From contig CAZUAH010000010.1 in NCBI GenBank assembly GCA_964617665.1, positions 5,332 to 69,331 on the forward strand: DNA of 64,000 nucleotides, in the 5' to 3' direction. This stretch comes from JADHUC01 sp964617665. GTDB taxonomy: Bacteria > Planctomycetota > Planctomycetia > Pirellulales > Pirellulaceae. The position numbers and the translations under genes were made by a program. Each line of letters begins with the position of its first letter. Within the stretch, counting starts at the first letter, position 1. The notes beneath the pieces are model-generated. The model worked only from the letters and a program-made list of their open reading frames with translations, was not told where the DNA came from and made no database searches. Shown one piece after another: positions 34,837 to 45,217 of the stretch.

Positions 34837-37593
34837 TCACTCGACGGTGACCCGCGCGTCTTCCAGGATCACGTCGTACTTGTAACCGTGGCCGAAATCC
34901 TTGTCGACGTGGACCTTGCCCGTGACAATCACCGTGTCGCCGACCTTGGCAGACACGTTGGTGGTGACCGTCAGGTCGTTGGTACCGGCGTCGGCGTCAC
35001 CCGTGCCGTCCTGGATGTGCAACCAGTTCTTGCCCATGATACGCGCGTTGAACTTAACCACCTTTCCTCGCAGGGTCACTTCCTTGTCCGACAGGTTGGC
35101 CTTGCCGGCATAGATTTCCGCAACGGTCTTTTCGCCTTCCAACTTCACCACGCCACTCACGTCGACTTGGACCGGCGCTGAATTGCGAGCCTTTTCCTTC
35201 CAAATGCGGGCTATTTGGTCCGGTGTCGAGGCAGGGGCTCTCTCCCTCCGCGTGTAGTCGATTTGGACCGGCGCTGATTCGCGGGCCGCCACCTCCCTCC
35301 GGGTGAACAGGAACGTGGCCTCGGCTTTTTTTATGCCGAGCGATGTGTCGATCTTGACTTCGCCCTTATAGGCTCGACGATAGCCATCCGCCCCCTGCGA
35401 TACCCAGTACGTCCATCCATCGTGCCGAGGGCCGACTAGGCGGCGGAAGTAGCCGTCCTTGTCGGTGACCAAGGACTTGTCGTTTGGAACATATCGCGGG
35501 AAGCGTTGTTTTGAAGGAGGGCGAATCGTTTCATTCACGATCGGTTGCGACCAAACTTCACCAGCGCAATTCTCAAGGGCAAACAGCACGCCGGGGATAC
35601 CTTCCCCCGTATCGACGTCGACCGCGCGAAGGACCAGCTCGCATGGATCGGCGAGAACCAGATCATATATCTGCGTGCCCAACGTTTCGTGGACGTATAT
35701 GGTTCGGTGATTGGTTCGATACGAATCGGGCATGCTGAACGGCAGGTAGGGCAACTCCCTGGGCGAGGTGAAACGAACGGTATGGTAGCCCTGCGACAGC
35801 CGTAACGAGGCGCCGCCGTCGTCTTCCGTGGTTGTCGTGAGCACGTTCTTGCTGCCAAGGCGGCCATATCGCACCGATAACTCCAACCCCGCGAGCGGCT
35901 TCTTCTGTTCGCCGCCAAGGATGCGAATCCTGACGTCGCGAGAACCGGCCGCTCGACCATCAGTGCCGAGTTCGAGGGCGTTCGTGAGCATTTTGGGGCC
36001 ACGCTTACCCGTGTCCCGATCGGTGACGTACAGGATTGCCTGTACCGTGTGAGTGTCCGGCGTTAGTTGAAGCGGCTTGGCGTCATCGACGGTTACCCAC
36101 TGTTCGTCAAGCGTGAATTCGGCAACCGGGCTGCGCGATCGGGGTGAGATTGACCTGTGTTGTTTGGCGTAGGGGCCCGTTTCAGTCCGTGTCGAGCGAT
36201 GTGCAATGTCATCGACAAGAATCTCAGGCGGGCAGACCCCCGACTCGAGCCGGGCCCATTCGTCTTCCGAGTCATTGTGCACGAAGATGCGCAGCCATTG
36301 CTGGTCGTCGCGAAATACTCCGGCAGAGAGTTTCGCTTGTAGGTTGTCAGGCGGGGCGTCTTTGCTCGGATCGGGCGAATCATCGGTAACCTCCTCGGCG
36401 GCCGTTTCGTTCCCCGTGGATGAAACGATGCTCGTCGACACCAACCAAATCGCCAGCGGCACCGCCAGCGCCGTCAGGGCGACGGGCCACCAACGGGCTT
36501 TTTTGTCCGAGGCGGACAACCCCAGGATATTCCCGACCCGGTTTAGGAGTACGCTTTTCTTGTTTCCGATGCTGGCTCCGAGCTGGGGTACGGATTTCCG
36601 GAGTCGCATGAGGCCCAACTGTTCCAAGGCGGTTGCATAGGCCACTCGCTTGTTCGTGACGCCCACGGCCAATTCGTCGGTACACATCTCGCGCTCGATA
36701 CTCACGCGGCGCGACAGCCACCAGACGGCCGGATGGTAGAACAGGAACATTTCCATCAGCCGCTGTAGCAGGTTCACCCACAGATCCCAACGCCTGATGT
36801 GCGCCAATTCGTGGGCGATGACGGCCTCGAGCACCTCGGGCGTCATTTCCGTAAGCCACGAAGCCGGCACCAGCACCAGGGGGCGCCACAGACCCACTAC
36901 GATCGCCTCGCGGATCTTCTCCGAAAGATAGACTCGCGGGGCGAAACGAAGACCAAGCCGTCGCCCCAACGTTGTTGCCTTTGCCGCCAGATCGGTCGGA
37001 ATCGCCAGCCGATCCCACGCCAACCAACGTATGTGCAGCCAACTGATCGACAGCCGCACTGCCAGCACGAACACACCTGCGATCCAGAAAATCAGGGCGT
37101 ATGGGTGAATCGCGCCGACCCTCTGCCGGAGTCTCGCTCGCCAGGTCACGGGCTCGGAAAGGCTTGTGGACTCATCCGCACCGGGCGAGGCCGGCGGCAG
37201 TGCGGCGAATGTCGGAGCCGTTTCTGAACGTCCAAGCGCCGGCTGGGTTTCCCGGTCAGCAAGGCCGCCGCGTTGCATGTGAGTTTCGTTCACGACCAAC
37301 GTGGGCTCGGGATCCGAAATGCCCCGGACCTCGACCAGCGACTCCGCCCGCCAGCGGGATGCCGTTGCCGATTCGGGTACTTCCGTAAGCACGAACGTCA
37401 CCGGCGGGCACGCGGCCATCGTGACCAATGCCGAGAGGCATATCAAGTATCGGTTGCGCGCCCGATGTGCTGGCCGTACACGCAGCAACGTCGCCGCAAC
37501 GGCTGCCACTGCCAACCCCTGCCAGAGGAAGTGAAGCAGTGTCCAGGTGAGACGTTGCCACAAAGGCTCGTACAGTGTCTCTAACGCCCACAT
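34837..37593 (-). CDS. M56 (BlaR1-type) membrane metallopeptidase sensor with C-terminal OB-fold domain
   Basis: The start ATG at 37593 overlaps the stop of the upstream blaI remnant (TGATG), which suggests coupled translation. The product is 918 aa. Membrane helices lie at about 15-37, 48-70, 163-185 and 375-392. The cytosol-facing metallopeptidase has H261-ELA-H265 and a later CTDELAVG, with Glu as the likely third zinc ligand. After the last helix comes an extracytoplasmic part: a linker, beta domains (VRIRILGGEQKKPLAGLELSV) and an OB-fold domain (about 800-918; TLRGKVVKFNARIMGKNW and LHIQDGTGDADAG) like NrfJ-related proteins. In BlaR1 systems, signal binding activates the protease, which then inactivates BlaI. 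The signal here is unknown. Confidence 0.88.
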   Translation of the reverse strand: MWALETLYEPLWQRLTWTLLHFLWQGLAVAAVAATLLRVRPAHRARNRYLICLSALVTMAACPPVTFVLTEVPESATASRWRAESLVEVRGISDPEPTLVVNETHMQRGGLADRETQPALGRSETAPTFAALPPASPGADESTSLSEPVTWRARLRQRVGAIHPYALIFWIAGVFVLAVRLSISWLHIRWLAWDRLAIPTDLAAKATTLGRRLGLRFAPRVYLSEKIREAIVVGLWRPLVLVPASWLTEMTPEVLEAVIAHELAHIRRWDLWVNLLQRLMEMFLFYHPAVWWLSRRVSIEREMCTDELAVGVTNKRVAYATALEQLGLMRLRKSVPQLGASIGNKKSVLLNRVGNILGLSASDKKARWWPVALTALAVPLAIWLVSTSIVSSTGNETAAEEVTDDSPDPSKDAPPDNLQAKLSAGVFRDDQQWLRIFVHNDSEDEWARLESGVCPPEILVDDIAHRSTRTETGPYAKQHRSISPRSRSPVAEFTLDEQWVTVDDAKPLQLTPDTHTVQAILYVTDRDTGKRGPKMLTNALELGTDGRAAGSRDVRIRILGGEQKKPLAGLELSVRYGRLGSKNVLTTTTEDDGGASLRLSQGYHTVRFTSPRELPYLPFSMPDSYRTNHRTIYVHETLGTQIYDLVLADPCELVLRAVDVDTGEGIPGVLFALENCAGEVWSQPIVNETIRPPSKQRFPRYVPNDKSLVTDKDGYFRRLVGPRHDGWTYWVSQGADGYRRAYKGEVKIDTSLGIKKAEATFLFTRREVAARESAPVQIDYTRRERAPASTPDQIARIWKEKARNSAPVQVDVSGVVKLEGEKTVAEIYAGKANLSDKEVTLRGKVVKFNARIMGKNWLHIQDGTGDADAGTNDLTVTTNVSAKVGDTVIVTGKVHVDKDFGHGYKYDVILEDARVTVE

Positions 37594-37796
37594 CACTGGT
37601 TCCCCCGTTGCTTGCGGTACTTGCGAATCATCCTGGCGATGTCGTCCATTTCTTCGGGCGAGGGATCGCAGTGATCCAACATCCGCAAGACCAAGGCACT
37701 GGGAGATCCTTCAAACACTCGGCCCAGCAGGTCTTCGACCAGCTTCCCTTGGGTCTCTTCACGAGCGATGTTGGCTTCGTACAGATGTCTTTTCAT
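37593..37796 (-). pseudogene. blaI remnant lacking the winged-helix domain
   Basis: The 67-codon frame encodes MKRH followed by 63 residues nearly identical to residues 69-131 of the full BlaI at 45217-45612 (LYEANIAREETQG, VFEGSPSALVLRMLDHCDP). The N-terminal winged-helix DNA-binding half is absent and no ribosome site precedes the ATG. It is most simply the leftover of a tandem duplication. If translated, it would be a dimerisation-only fragment that could titrate full BlaI. It may also be kept because its stop codon couples translation of the next M56 gene. Confidence 0.75.
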
Positions 37797-37840
37797 AGTA
37801 CGTCGTTTGGCGGAGGTTGTTATGATTTGGCAAGACGGAC

Positions 37841-40800
37841 TCAGTCGGCCGCGGGTCGGCTCGGGAGGATTTCGATGTCGATCGGATTGCTCACAAGGCG
37901 AAGTCGTTCTTCCGGAGGGCCTTGCCTGAAATATCGTGCCACGCGCAGGGTGTGCTTGCCGGGTTCAAGCTCCCGCAGCTTTCGGCCGAGGTTGTCGTTG
38001 GCATGGAACCAGACTTTGAGGTTCTGCTGGTCTTGTCCGGGCCCAAGGGGCAGCCACCGTCGCAAGCCTGACACGAAGCTGGAAACTCGGTGCCATCTTC
38101 CGTCGATTTCGAGCCCCCAGCTTTCGTGTTCCAGTTCGATTTTCAGGTCGCGCGTACCTCGGTTGCGGAAATCGGCGAGCAACTCGGGCAGCGTTCCTTG
38201 TGGCCAACTCGATTTGTCGGTGTGGAGACGGAACTGAACGCCCTCCATCGACCAGCTCCAATCCTTCGCCACCGGTGGCGGTGTGTCCTTGGCACGGTGG
38301 TCCAGCGCGTCGACCATCGCCACGTGCCGGTCGATGATTTGTCGCGCCTTATCTGCGAAGCCCGGCGACGCGTCCTTGCCCACGTACACGCGAGTCCATC
38401 CGACCAGCCTCAGATTGCCCCACGTGTGGTCGGGTTTTCGAACGGCGTACGGGATCGGATCGCCTTGCTCGGAGAGGGAGTAAACCTCGAACCGAAGGTG
38501 GACCGGATGCGGTCCCGTGTCCTCGTGACCTCGTCTGCCCAGGTACGTGCAATTGCGCATGTATTTCAGCCCGTAAAATACGTCGGTGCGAGTAATGCGG
38601 ATGGCGTCGGCATCCGGAAGTTCCGGGTAAGCGGAGCTGATCTTTGCGAACTCGGAGCTCAGGGAGCCCATCACCGTCTCGATATCTGACCAACCACCAG
38701 TTGCTTTGCTACGGGCTTGCGGCTCGGCGGCGACGACCTCGATTTCGACTGGATTGCTGACAACGCGAATCTGATCGTTGGCGGGCCCCTCCATGGCGGA
38801 CGGGAGGATCCTGGCCAGACGCAGAGTGTGTGCACCGGGTGTGAGTTCGTCCAGCTTCTTGTGGGCGTCGGTCCACACTTCCACGTTCAGTTGCTGCTGT
38901 CCGGCCGCAAGGGGCAAATACCGGCGTATGCCCGACCGGAAAACACTGGGTTTGTGCCACTTGCCATCGATCTCGAATTCCCAGCTTTCAGCCTCGATGG
39001 CGATGCTCAGATCACGTTTGCCTTGGTTGTGCAGATCGGCGAACAACTTCGGCACTGTTCCCTGGGGCCATGAGCGCTGGTCGACGCGAAGGCGACATTG
39101 CACGCCTTCGGTCGGCTCGCCCCATGCGATATCATCGTCGATCGGTAGGACGTTGACCTCAATGAGATTGCTCACCACGCGGAGCGGCTTCTCGGCGGTA
39201 TCCGGCGCCGTCGAATTGAGCATGCAGATCAGACGCAACGTGTGCTTTCCGGGCGAAAGGTCGTGCAACTTCAGGCCCAGGTTGCCGTTGGAGAGGACCG
39301 GTACCGCCAAGTCTTGCCGCTGCTCGCCCGAGTGGAGCGGAACACGCTGATTTCTCGGCTCGCGCACACTCGGTTGAAACCGCGTGCCGTCGATTTCAAG
39401 CTCCCAGTTTCCCCGAGGCAACGTAATCTCCCATGTGCCGGCGCCTTCGTTGTGCCAATCGGCAAGCAAATCTGGTATTCTCCCCTGCTGCCAGGACGGT
39501 TTGTCCGCATGGAGTCGGCACTTCACACCCTCGACCGATTTCCCCCAACCGTCCTGGCGCACGTTCTGCTTGACGGTCTCGGCAAGCTCCTCGGGAGTCT
39601 CGTTTCGCCGCTCGGCGGCGCCCGAGACACTCGGCTGGGCCGGGCCTGTCGATTCTGGCAACGGCCGGTATTCGATATCGATGTAATCGCCCTTGGGCTC
39701 CTTCCTGAGTACCGTCACGTCAAACTTCTTACCGTCCCCGGAGGTGATCCGAAGACGAAGGGGGAGGTTCTCCAGCGAATAGCCGGTCACCAACGGTTTC
39801 GCGGCACCACGTGGTTCTCGGTAGACGGCTTTGGCCGCTGTGAACCGCCCGGCCGTAGGGTTCCATAGCTCGACGCCACCGCGCCGCAAGATCATCAATC
39901 CCTCGCCCGGATAGGCCAGGTCGCCGCGGCCGAGTTGATCCCAGTACTTGGCGATGGCTTCATCATCGGCCGTCTTCGGCTGCGCGATCAGCTCGCCGCT
40001 GGCCAAATCGAGTACGACCGGCGTGCCACGCTCGCGAGACCTATCGGCATGGTACAGCCGCACTTGACGTGGGGCGAGATAGGTCGTGGCCTTGGAGCGT
40101 GGTTCCGTGACCGCGCGTTCCATCACTGGACCGAAGGCGGCGTTGCCCAATTCTTCGGCCACAATGTCGACCTGGTCTTCCCGCGATTCGCTAGCGATAT
40201 GATCGATCATCGCCACATGACGTCGGAGGATGTCGCGTACCTTTGCCTCGACACCTGGCGACGAATTCTCGCCAACGTAAACGTTGCTCCATCCAACCAG
40301 ATTGAGACTGGGCCAGCGATGGGCAGGCGGGGTGGTCGCGAAGGGAAACGGATCGCCATCCTTGGGTAGAGAGTAGATCTCGAATCGAAAATACGCGGCA
40401 TTCGGGCCGTCGTCCCTGTAACCCCTTTGGAGGACCGTGCAGTTGTGACGGTAATCCATACCGTAAGATAACTCCCGATGGGCGACGCGTATGTCGCGAG
40501 CGCCCGCAAACTCCGGATAGTCCGCGCCGATCTCGACCAACTCGGATCTCAGCGACTCGAACACCGCCTTCACAGCGTCTGGCGGCCATGCTTTCACACC
40601 TTCGGCGTTCCGTAGCGCGCCGACGAGTTGATAACGTACCTTGATGGCCTGTTCATTCTGATCGATGGCCAAAATCTGCAAGATGCCCTGGCGCGACTCA
40701 CCAGTCGGCTGAGGAAATGTCTCGAAGACGTAGGTCACGGGATAGGAACCATCGGAAGCACGCAATTGCATTCCCATACCCTGCTTGCACGTAGCCAGCA

Positions 40801-43800
40801 GTTTGCGGACCTGAGCGGCGTCGGATTCGTTCCAGAGCTTGTTTTCAACCTGCCGCACTTTCTGGAGCATGCCACCGAGGCCGCTCAGTTCGGCCTGGCG
40901 GTTGGGGTTGCACTGCGGCATGACGTCGATACCGCGAACCACAATCCACTTGATCGGATCCTGTGTCACGTTGCGGTTGGTGTCGAAATCGTTCGGCACG
41001 CGAAGCAAGCGGTCTGCATCCAGGTCGAGGGCTGTTGTGTGCTTGGAGGTGCGCTGCATCGTTCTCTCCAGCATCGGCCCGAAACCGCACGCGTTTACAG
41101 GACGATCCACCGGCTTGGCATGGAACGCTTCAAGCTGCGCTGCGATCTCCTCCGGCCGGACCAAGCTGACCTCGGTCATCCGCCAATCCGGCCCCAAATG
41201 GGTGGCGCGAATCAGGTGGAAGATGAACGACTGGCCGGCGCTCCGGCCCTCGTCCAATGGTTTGGAAATCACGATTGCGACGTTCGGGCGAACGTGCGTT
41301 GCCTTCACTACGACGTTCCCTTTGGCCGCCGCTTCCAGCAACACCGTCATGCTCAGTACATCGTCTGCGTTTTCGTTCTTTCCTCTCGCCATAAATCGCG
41401 CCGCGTCGTCCCTGTCGCCCTCTCGGATCAACCGGAGCCATTCTTCGACGACGTCGCGAGCAGGACCAGCGGCGGCTGCCGCTACGCGGCTCGCCGGGTC
41501 CGAGAGGTCGGTCTTCGAACCCCGGCTGGTCGACGCAGGGAGCGGGAGAATTACTGGCGCCCGCGCAGCCGCCGGTAAGCGTGGTGCCTTCACTGCGAGC
41601 CGTTCCTGGACGAGTTGCCTGGCCCGCAACAGGTCCGTGTCGTGCTGGAAAATCAACACGACCGTAGAGCGCCCTGGCACCGACTTGGAACTAATCGTCT
41701 GCAGAGAGGAGATGCCGCCAAACGCGTTTTCCAGCGGCACGGTAACCAGCGATTCTACTTCTTCCGCGGACAGGCCTGGAGCCTCGGTCCGGACTTCCAC
41801 TCGCGGGGGCACGACGCTGCCAACATGCTTCCAAGACGCGTTTTCCGCCACGGTCAACGCAAGCTCTCCGCTGGTCAGCTCGCCCGAGAAGGTCGCTTCC
41901 GGCTCTTCTTCGAAGCGATAAGTTTGGCTGACGAGGTACTTGCCGGGCTTGAGCGAGATGTGTGGTGGGTCATTGGACGGGCCGGCCCAAGGTTCGTCGA
42001 GCCGGAGCGACACGCCCCCGATGACGAGCGTCTTTCCCGGCGCCACGACTTGCTTGCGCCGTTTGACGGGACCGTCCCACTGTCCGTTAACAAATAGCCT
42101 CTTGCCGTCGGCATCCCGTACCGTCGGCATCCATCCCAGCAGCGGCTCGAAGTCGATCAACGTCGTCGCCTTCGCGGAGTTATTGCGGACCAGCAGCTTG
42201 AAGCCAACCGTCTCGCCCGCGACGCATGGCCGGTCCTGCAAATCGAAGCTCAGCCCAAGTTGCAGGTCTTCCACCTCCTTGCCCCATGCAGTTTTCGCAC
42301 CGCCGCCGCGGAGATCCACGAAGTCCCTTTTTGCCTTCTCGGCCGCCCCGCGTCGTTCGGGCGTTTGTTGATCGTTCTGTGTGGCTTGGTCGCTTGTCTC
42401 CTCGGCGGCCAGGGCCGCTGCTGTCGGCAGGAAGCGGTGACGGATTCTGAGAGTTTCGGCTTTCCGGTCGACCGTTTGCACTTCCAGCACTCCGGCTACC
42501 GGATTGCCCTCCGGCATTCTTACCGCGAAGGCGAACTTCTGGCCCGTTCTAAGTTCAGGGAATAGATGGAAGATTGCGCCATCCCTCCTGACGATCTTGT
42601 GTCCGGGGATCTTCGGCTCCTCCTTCATCGCCGCCCTGAGCAGTGCTAGCGCCCTCTCTGGTTTCTCCCACGCATCGCTGGCCTCCGACAACAAAAATCG
42701 CTCCGCCCCAGGAACGGCCAAAGATACCCCGTTGTTGGCAAACTCCACCACCAGCAGCGCGTCCTCGTTCTTTCCCTGCCATTTCTTCGACGTCATGGTT
42801 TCAAGATGTCCCCGGCTCAAATTCAGCGATCCGTTTTTCGTTTCCGACTCAAGGTCGTACAGGGTGCATCCGGCGACTCGGGTGAATTGCAGGTCCTCCG
42901 CATCCATTCTCACTGGAATCAACTGCATGTTCGGATCCTGCGGCATGACCGTGACGTTGTAGGTGTACTGGTCGGATGTTTTCTTCAATACCAGCACATG
43001 GAGCCGGCCAGCGGGGTCGCGCGTGACCAGCAGACCGCTCTTGGGAATGATGCATCGGCCGGTCTGCTTCTCTTGATCGACCAGCTTCCGCAGCACCTGG
43101 TGGGAGGTCTGTCGCAGCCAGTCGTAGAGAGTTGTGGGATAGGGCCTGCCGTCGGGCCACAGGGGAGCCATCTTCAATCCGTGGAATGCCACGACTTCGT
43201 TTCCATCGATCGTAAAGCCTGGGCCTTCGGTCGCTTCCTCCATCGCCTTCCAGATCGCCTCGCGCCCCGCCTTGCTTTGGGGGTCCACCTTTGGCAGGCG
43301 TACGAAATGATCCCTCGGCGGATTCACCGAAAAGGTCTTGGGCACTCCGGGGGGGCCGAAGGGATAGCGGAAGTGTTGCCCCTGGCAGTGCGTCGTCGTT
43401 GTGAAAGCCTCCTTCTCCCCAGACAGCGCTGCAATCGCGCCGGTCATCGCGCCTACCGTTGCGTTGGGGAACCGATCGTTCGGCGGCAACTCCACTTGGG
43501 CTAAGCGTTTCTTGAGTTCTGGCACGGCGGCGGAATCGCCCAGACGCTCCAAGGTACGCGCCAGCATGAACCAAAGTTCGGTCGGAACAATGTCGAAGGC
43601 TCCGATCAGATGGTCTCTCGCCCGGTCGCCACCGAGTGTTGCCAAGGCAGACATCGCAGCGATGTCATGCGTTTCCAGGAACGTTGCAGTGAAGTCGACA
43701 TGGGCAACATTGCCGCTCTTCCCTAAAGCGACCAACGCGCAATGGATCACGTTGGGAGTACCGTTGTCTCGTGCCTCTTCAATGGCTTTTACCAAGATCC

Positions 43801-45217
43801 GCTGCACCGACGGCTCTCGAGCCAGTCTTTCTAATACCTTCATCCCCAACCGGTCCGAGCGCCCGCTCTTCAGTAGCGGAATCATCTCCTGTGCCACTCC
43901 TGGCCCCATGGCAACCAGTGCCTCCACGGCGGCATCGGATTCTGATTGCACCGAGCTATTCGCTCTTTCGATCCATCGTTTCAGATCCGCCTTGCTTAGC
44001 TTCTCTGCGGTCGGCGGGACGGTCGTATCGCCGACGACCTCCGTGATGTTCATCGAGACCAGCCAGATCGCCAGCGGCACCGCCAGCGCCATCAGGGCGA
44101 CCGGCCACCAGCGGGTTTTCTTGTCCGAGGCGGACAGGCCGAGGATGTTTCCGACCCGATTGAGGAGGACCATTTTTCGGTCTCCTACGCTGGCCCCGAA
44201 CTGGGGCGTGGATCGGCCGAGCCGCATGCGGCCCAACTGTTCCAAGGCGGTTGCATATGCCATTCGTTTGTTGGTGACGCCAACTGCCAATTCGTCAGTA
44301 CACATCTCGCGTTCCAGACCTACGCGGCGCGACAGCCACCACACGGCGGGATGGTAGAACAGGAACATCTCCACCAGCCGCTGTAGCAGGTTCATCCATA
44401 GATCCCAACGTCTGATGTGCGCCAGTTCGTGGGCGATTACGGCTTCCAGCACCTCGGGCGTCATCTCCGCAAGCCAGGAAGCCGGCAACAGGACCAATGG
44501 TCGCCACAGTCCAACGACGATCGCCTCGCGGATCCTTTCCGAGGCACAAACGCGCGGAGGAAACCGCAGACCGAGCCGGCACCCCAACGTCGTTGCCTTC
44601 GCCGCCAGATCCGCCGGAATCGCCCGTCGCGCCCGCGCTAACCAGCGTACGTGCAGCCAACTGATCGACAGCCGTGCGGCCAGCGCCAACACGCCCGCGA
44701 CCCAGGCAATCAGGGCGTACGGCTGAATCGCGCCGACACCCTGCCGGAGTTTCCCCCGCCAGATCCCCAGCTCGGAAAGGTCTGCGGTCGCTTCCACGTC
44801 GGGCGAGCCCGAGGCCGGCGGCACTGCGGCCAATGGCGGCGGCGCTTCTGAACGTGCAAGCGCCCGTTGGGTCTCCCGGTCGACCGGGCCGCCGGGGTGT
44901 ACGCGCGTTTCGTTCGCGACAAGCTCGGGCCCGGGTTCCGAAGCGGCCGGGACCTCGACCTGCGTCTCCGTCAGGTCGCGGCTTGCCGTTGCCGATTCAG
45001 GTACCTCCGTAAGCACGAACGTCACCAGCGGACACGCGGCCATGGCAACCAGTGCCAACAGGCATATCACGTATCGGTTACGCGCCCGGCGTACCGGCCA
45101 TGCACGGAGCAACGTCGCCGCAACGACTGCCACTGCCAGCCCCTGCCAGAGAAAGTGAAGCAGTGTCCAGGTAAGACGTTGCCACAAAGGCTCATGCAGT
45201 GTCTCTAACGCCCACAT
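37841..45217 (-). CDS. Giant M56 (BlaR1-type) sensor fusion, 2458 aa
   Basis: The ATG at 45217 overlaps the blaI stop (TGATG). Residues 1-400 closely match the other M56 protein here, with H263-ELA-H267 and four membrane helices. The long extracytoplasmic part then has: HEAT-like repeats (about 409-606); a beta region; a divergent Ig-like unit (about 975-1127); a stretch like the N-terminal porter domain of heavy-metal RND pumps (about 1131-1232; EAPGLSAEEVESLVTVPLE, TDLLRARQLVQERL); an NTF2-like region; a module B (about 1546-1672); Ig-like modules A (about 1889-2026 and 2031-2166); a second B (about 2176-2306); and a third A (about 2317-2458). It is probably a zinc protease acting on BlaI. 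The ligand is unknown. Confidence 0.85.
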   Translation of the reverse strand: MWALETLHEPLWQRLTWTLLHFLWQGLAVAVVAATLLRAWPVRRARNRYVICLLALVAMAACPLVTFVLTEVPESATASRDLTETQVEVPAASEPGPELVANETRVHPGGPVDRETQRALARSEAPPPLAAVPPASGSPDVEATADLSELGIWRGKLRQGVGAIQPYALIAWVAGVLALAARLSISWLHVRWLARARRAIPADLAAKATTLGCRLGLRFPPRVCASERIREAIVVGLWRPLVLLPASWLAEMTPEVLEAVIAHELAHIRRWDLWMNLLQRLVEMFLFYHPAVWWLSRRVGLEREMCTDELAVGVTNKRMAYATALEQLGRMRLGRSTPQFGASVGDRKMVLLNRVGNILGLSASDKKTRWWPVALMALAVPLAIWLVSMNITEVVGDTTVPPTAEKLSKADLKRWIERANSSVQSESDAAVEALVAMGPGVAQEMIPLLKSGRSDRLGMKVLERLAREPSVQRILVKAIEEARDNGTPNVIHCALVALGKSGNVAHVDFTATFLETHDIAAMSALATLGGDRARDHLIGAFDIVPTELWFMLARTLERLGDSAAVPELKKRLAQVELPPNDRFPNATVGAMTGAIAALSGEKEAFTTTTHCQGQHFRYPFGPPGVPKTFSVNPPRDHFVRLPKVDPQSKAGREAIWKAMEEATEGPGFTIDGNEVVAFHGLKMAPLWPDGRPYPTTLYDWLRQTSHQVLRKLVDQEKQTGRCIIPKSGLLVTRDPAGRLHVLVLKKTSDQYTYNVTVMPQDPNMQLIPVRMDAEDLQFTRVAGCTLYDLESETKNGSLNLSRGHLETMTSKKWQGKNEDALLVVEFANNGVSLAVPGAERFLLSEASDAWEKPERALALLRAAMKEEPKIPGHKIVRRDGAIFHLFPELRTGQKFAFAVRMPEGNPVAGVLEVQTVDRKAETLRIRHRFLPTAAALAAEETSDQATQNDQQTPERRGAAEKAKRDFVDLRGGGAKTAWGKEVEDLQLGLSFDLQDRPCVAGETVGFKLLVRNNSAKATTLIDFEPLLGWMPTVRDADGKRLFVNGQWDGPVKRRKQVVAPGKTLVIGGVSLRLDEPWAGPSNDPPHISLKPGKYLVSQTYRFEEEPEATFSGELTSGELALTVAENASWKHVGSVVPPRVEVRTEAPGLSAEEVESLVTVPLENAFGGISSLQTISSKSVPGRSTVVLIFQHDTDLLRARQLVQERLAVKAPRLPAAARAPVILPLPASTSRGSKTDLSDPASRVAAAAAGPARDVVEEWLRLIREGDRDDAARFMARGKNENADDVLSMTVLLEAAAKGNVVVKATHVRPNVAIVISKPLDEGRSAGQSFIFHLIRATHLGPDWRMTEVSLVRPEEIAAQLEAFHAKPVDRPVNACGFGPMLERTMQRTSKHTTALDLDADRLLRVPNDFDTNRNVTQDPIKWIVVRGIDVMPQCNPNRQAELSGLGGMLQKVRQVENKLWNESDAAQVRKLLATCKQGMGMQLRASDGSYPVTYVFETFPQPTGESRQGILQILAIDQNEQAIKVRYQLVGALRNAEGVKAWPPDAVKAVFESLRSELVEIGADYPEFAGARDIRVAHRELSYGMDYRHNCTVLQRGYRDDGPNAAYFRFEIYSLPKDGDPFPFATTPPAHRWPSLNLVGWSNVYVGENSSPGVEAKVRDILRRHVAMIDHIASESREDQVDIVAEELGNAAFGPVMERAVTEPRSKATTYLAPRQVRLYHADRSRERGTPVVLDLASGELIAQPKTADDEAIAKYWDQLGRGDLAYPGEGLMILRRGGVELWNPTAGRFTAAKAVYREPRGAAKPLVTGYSLENLPLRLRITSGDGKKFDVTVLRKEPKGDYIDIEYRPLPESTGPAQPSVSGAAERRNETPEELAETVKQNVRQDGWGKSVEGVKCRLHADKPSWQQGRIPDLLADWHNEGAGTWEITLPRGNWELEIDGTRFQPSVREPRNQRVPLHSGEQRQDLAVPVLSNGNLGLKLHDLSPGKHTLRLICMLNSTAPDTAEKPLRVVSNLIEVNVLPIDDDIAWGEPTEGVQCRLRVDQRSWPQGTVPKLFADLHNQGKRDLSIAIEAESWEFEIDGKWHKPSVFRSGIRRYLPLAAGQQQLNVEVWTDAHKKLDELTPGAHTLRLARILPSAMEGPANDQIRVVSNPVEIEVVAAEPQARSKATGGWSDIETVMGSLSSEFAKISSAYPELPDADAIRITRTDVFYGLKYMRNCTYLGRRGHEDTGPHPVHLRFEVYSLSEQGDPIPYAVRKPDHTWGNLRLVGWTRVYVGKDASPGFADKARQIIDRHVAMVDALDHRAKDTPPPVAKDWSWSMEGVQFRLHTDKSSWPQGTLPELLADFRNRGTRDLKIELEHESWGLEIDGRWHRVSSFVSGLRRWLPLGPGQDQQNLKVWFHANDNLGRKLRELEPGKHTLRVARYFRQGPPEERLRLVSNPIDIEILPSRPAAD

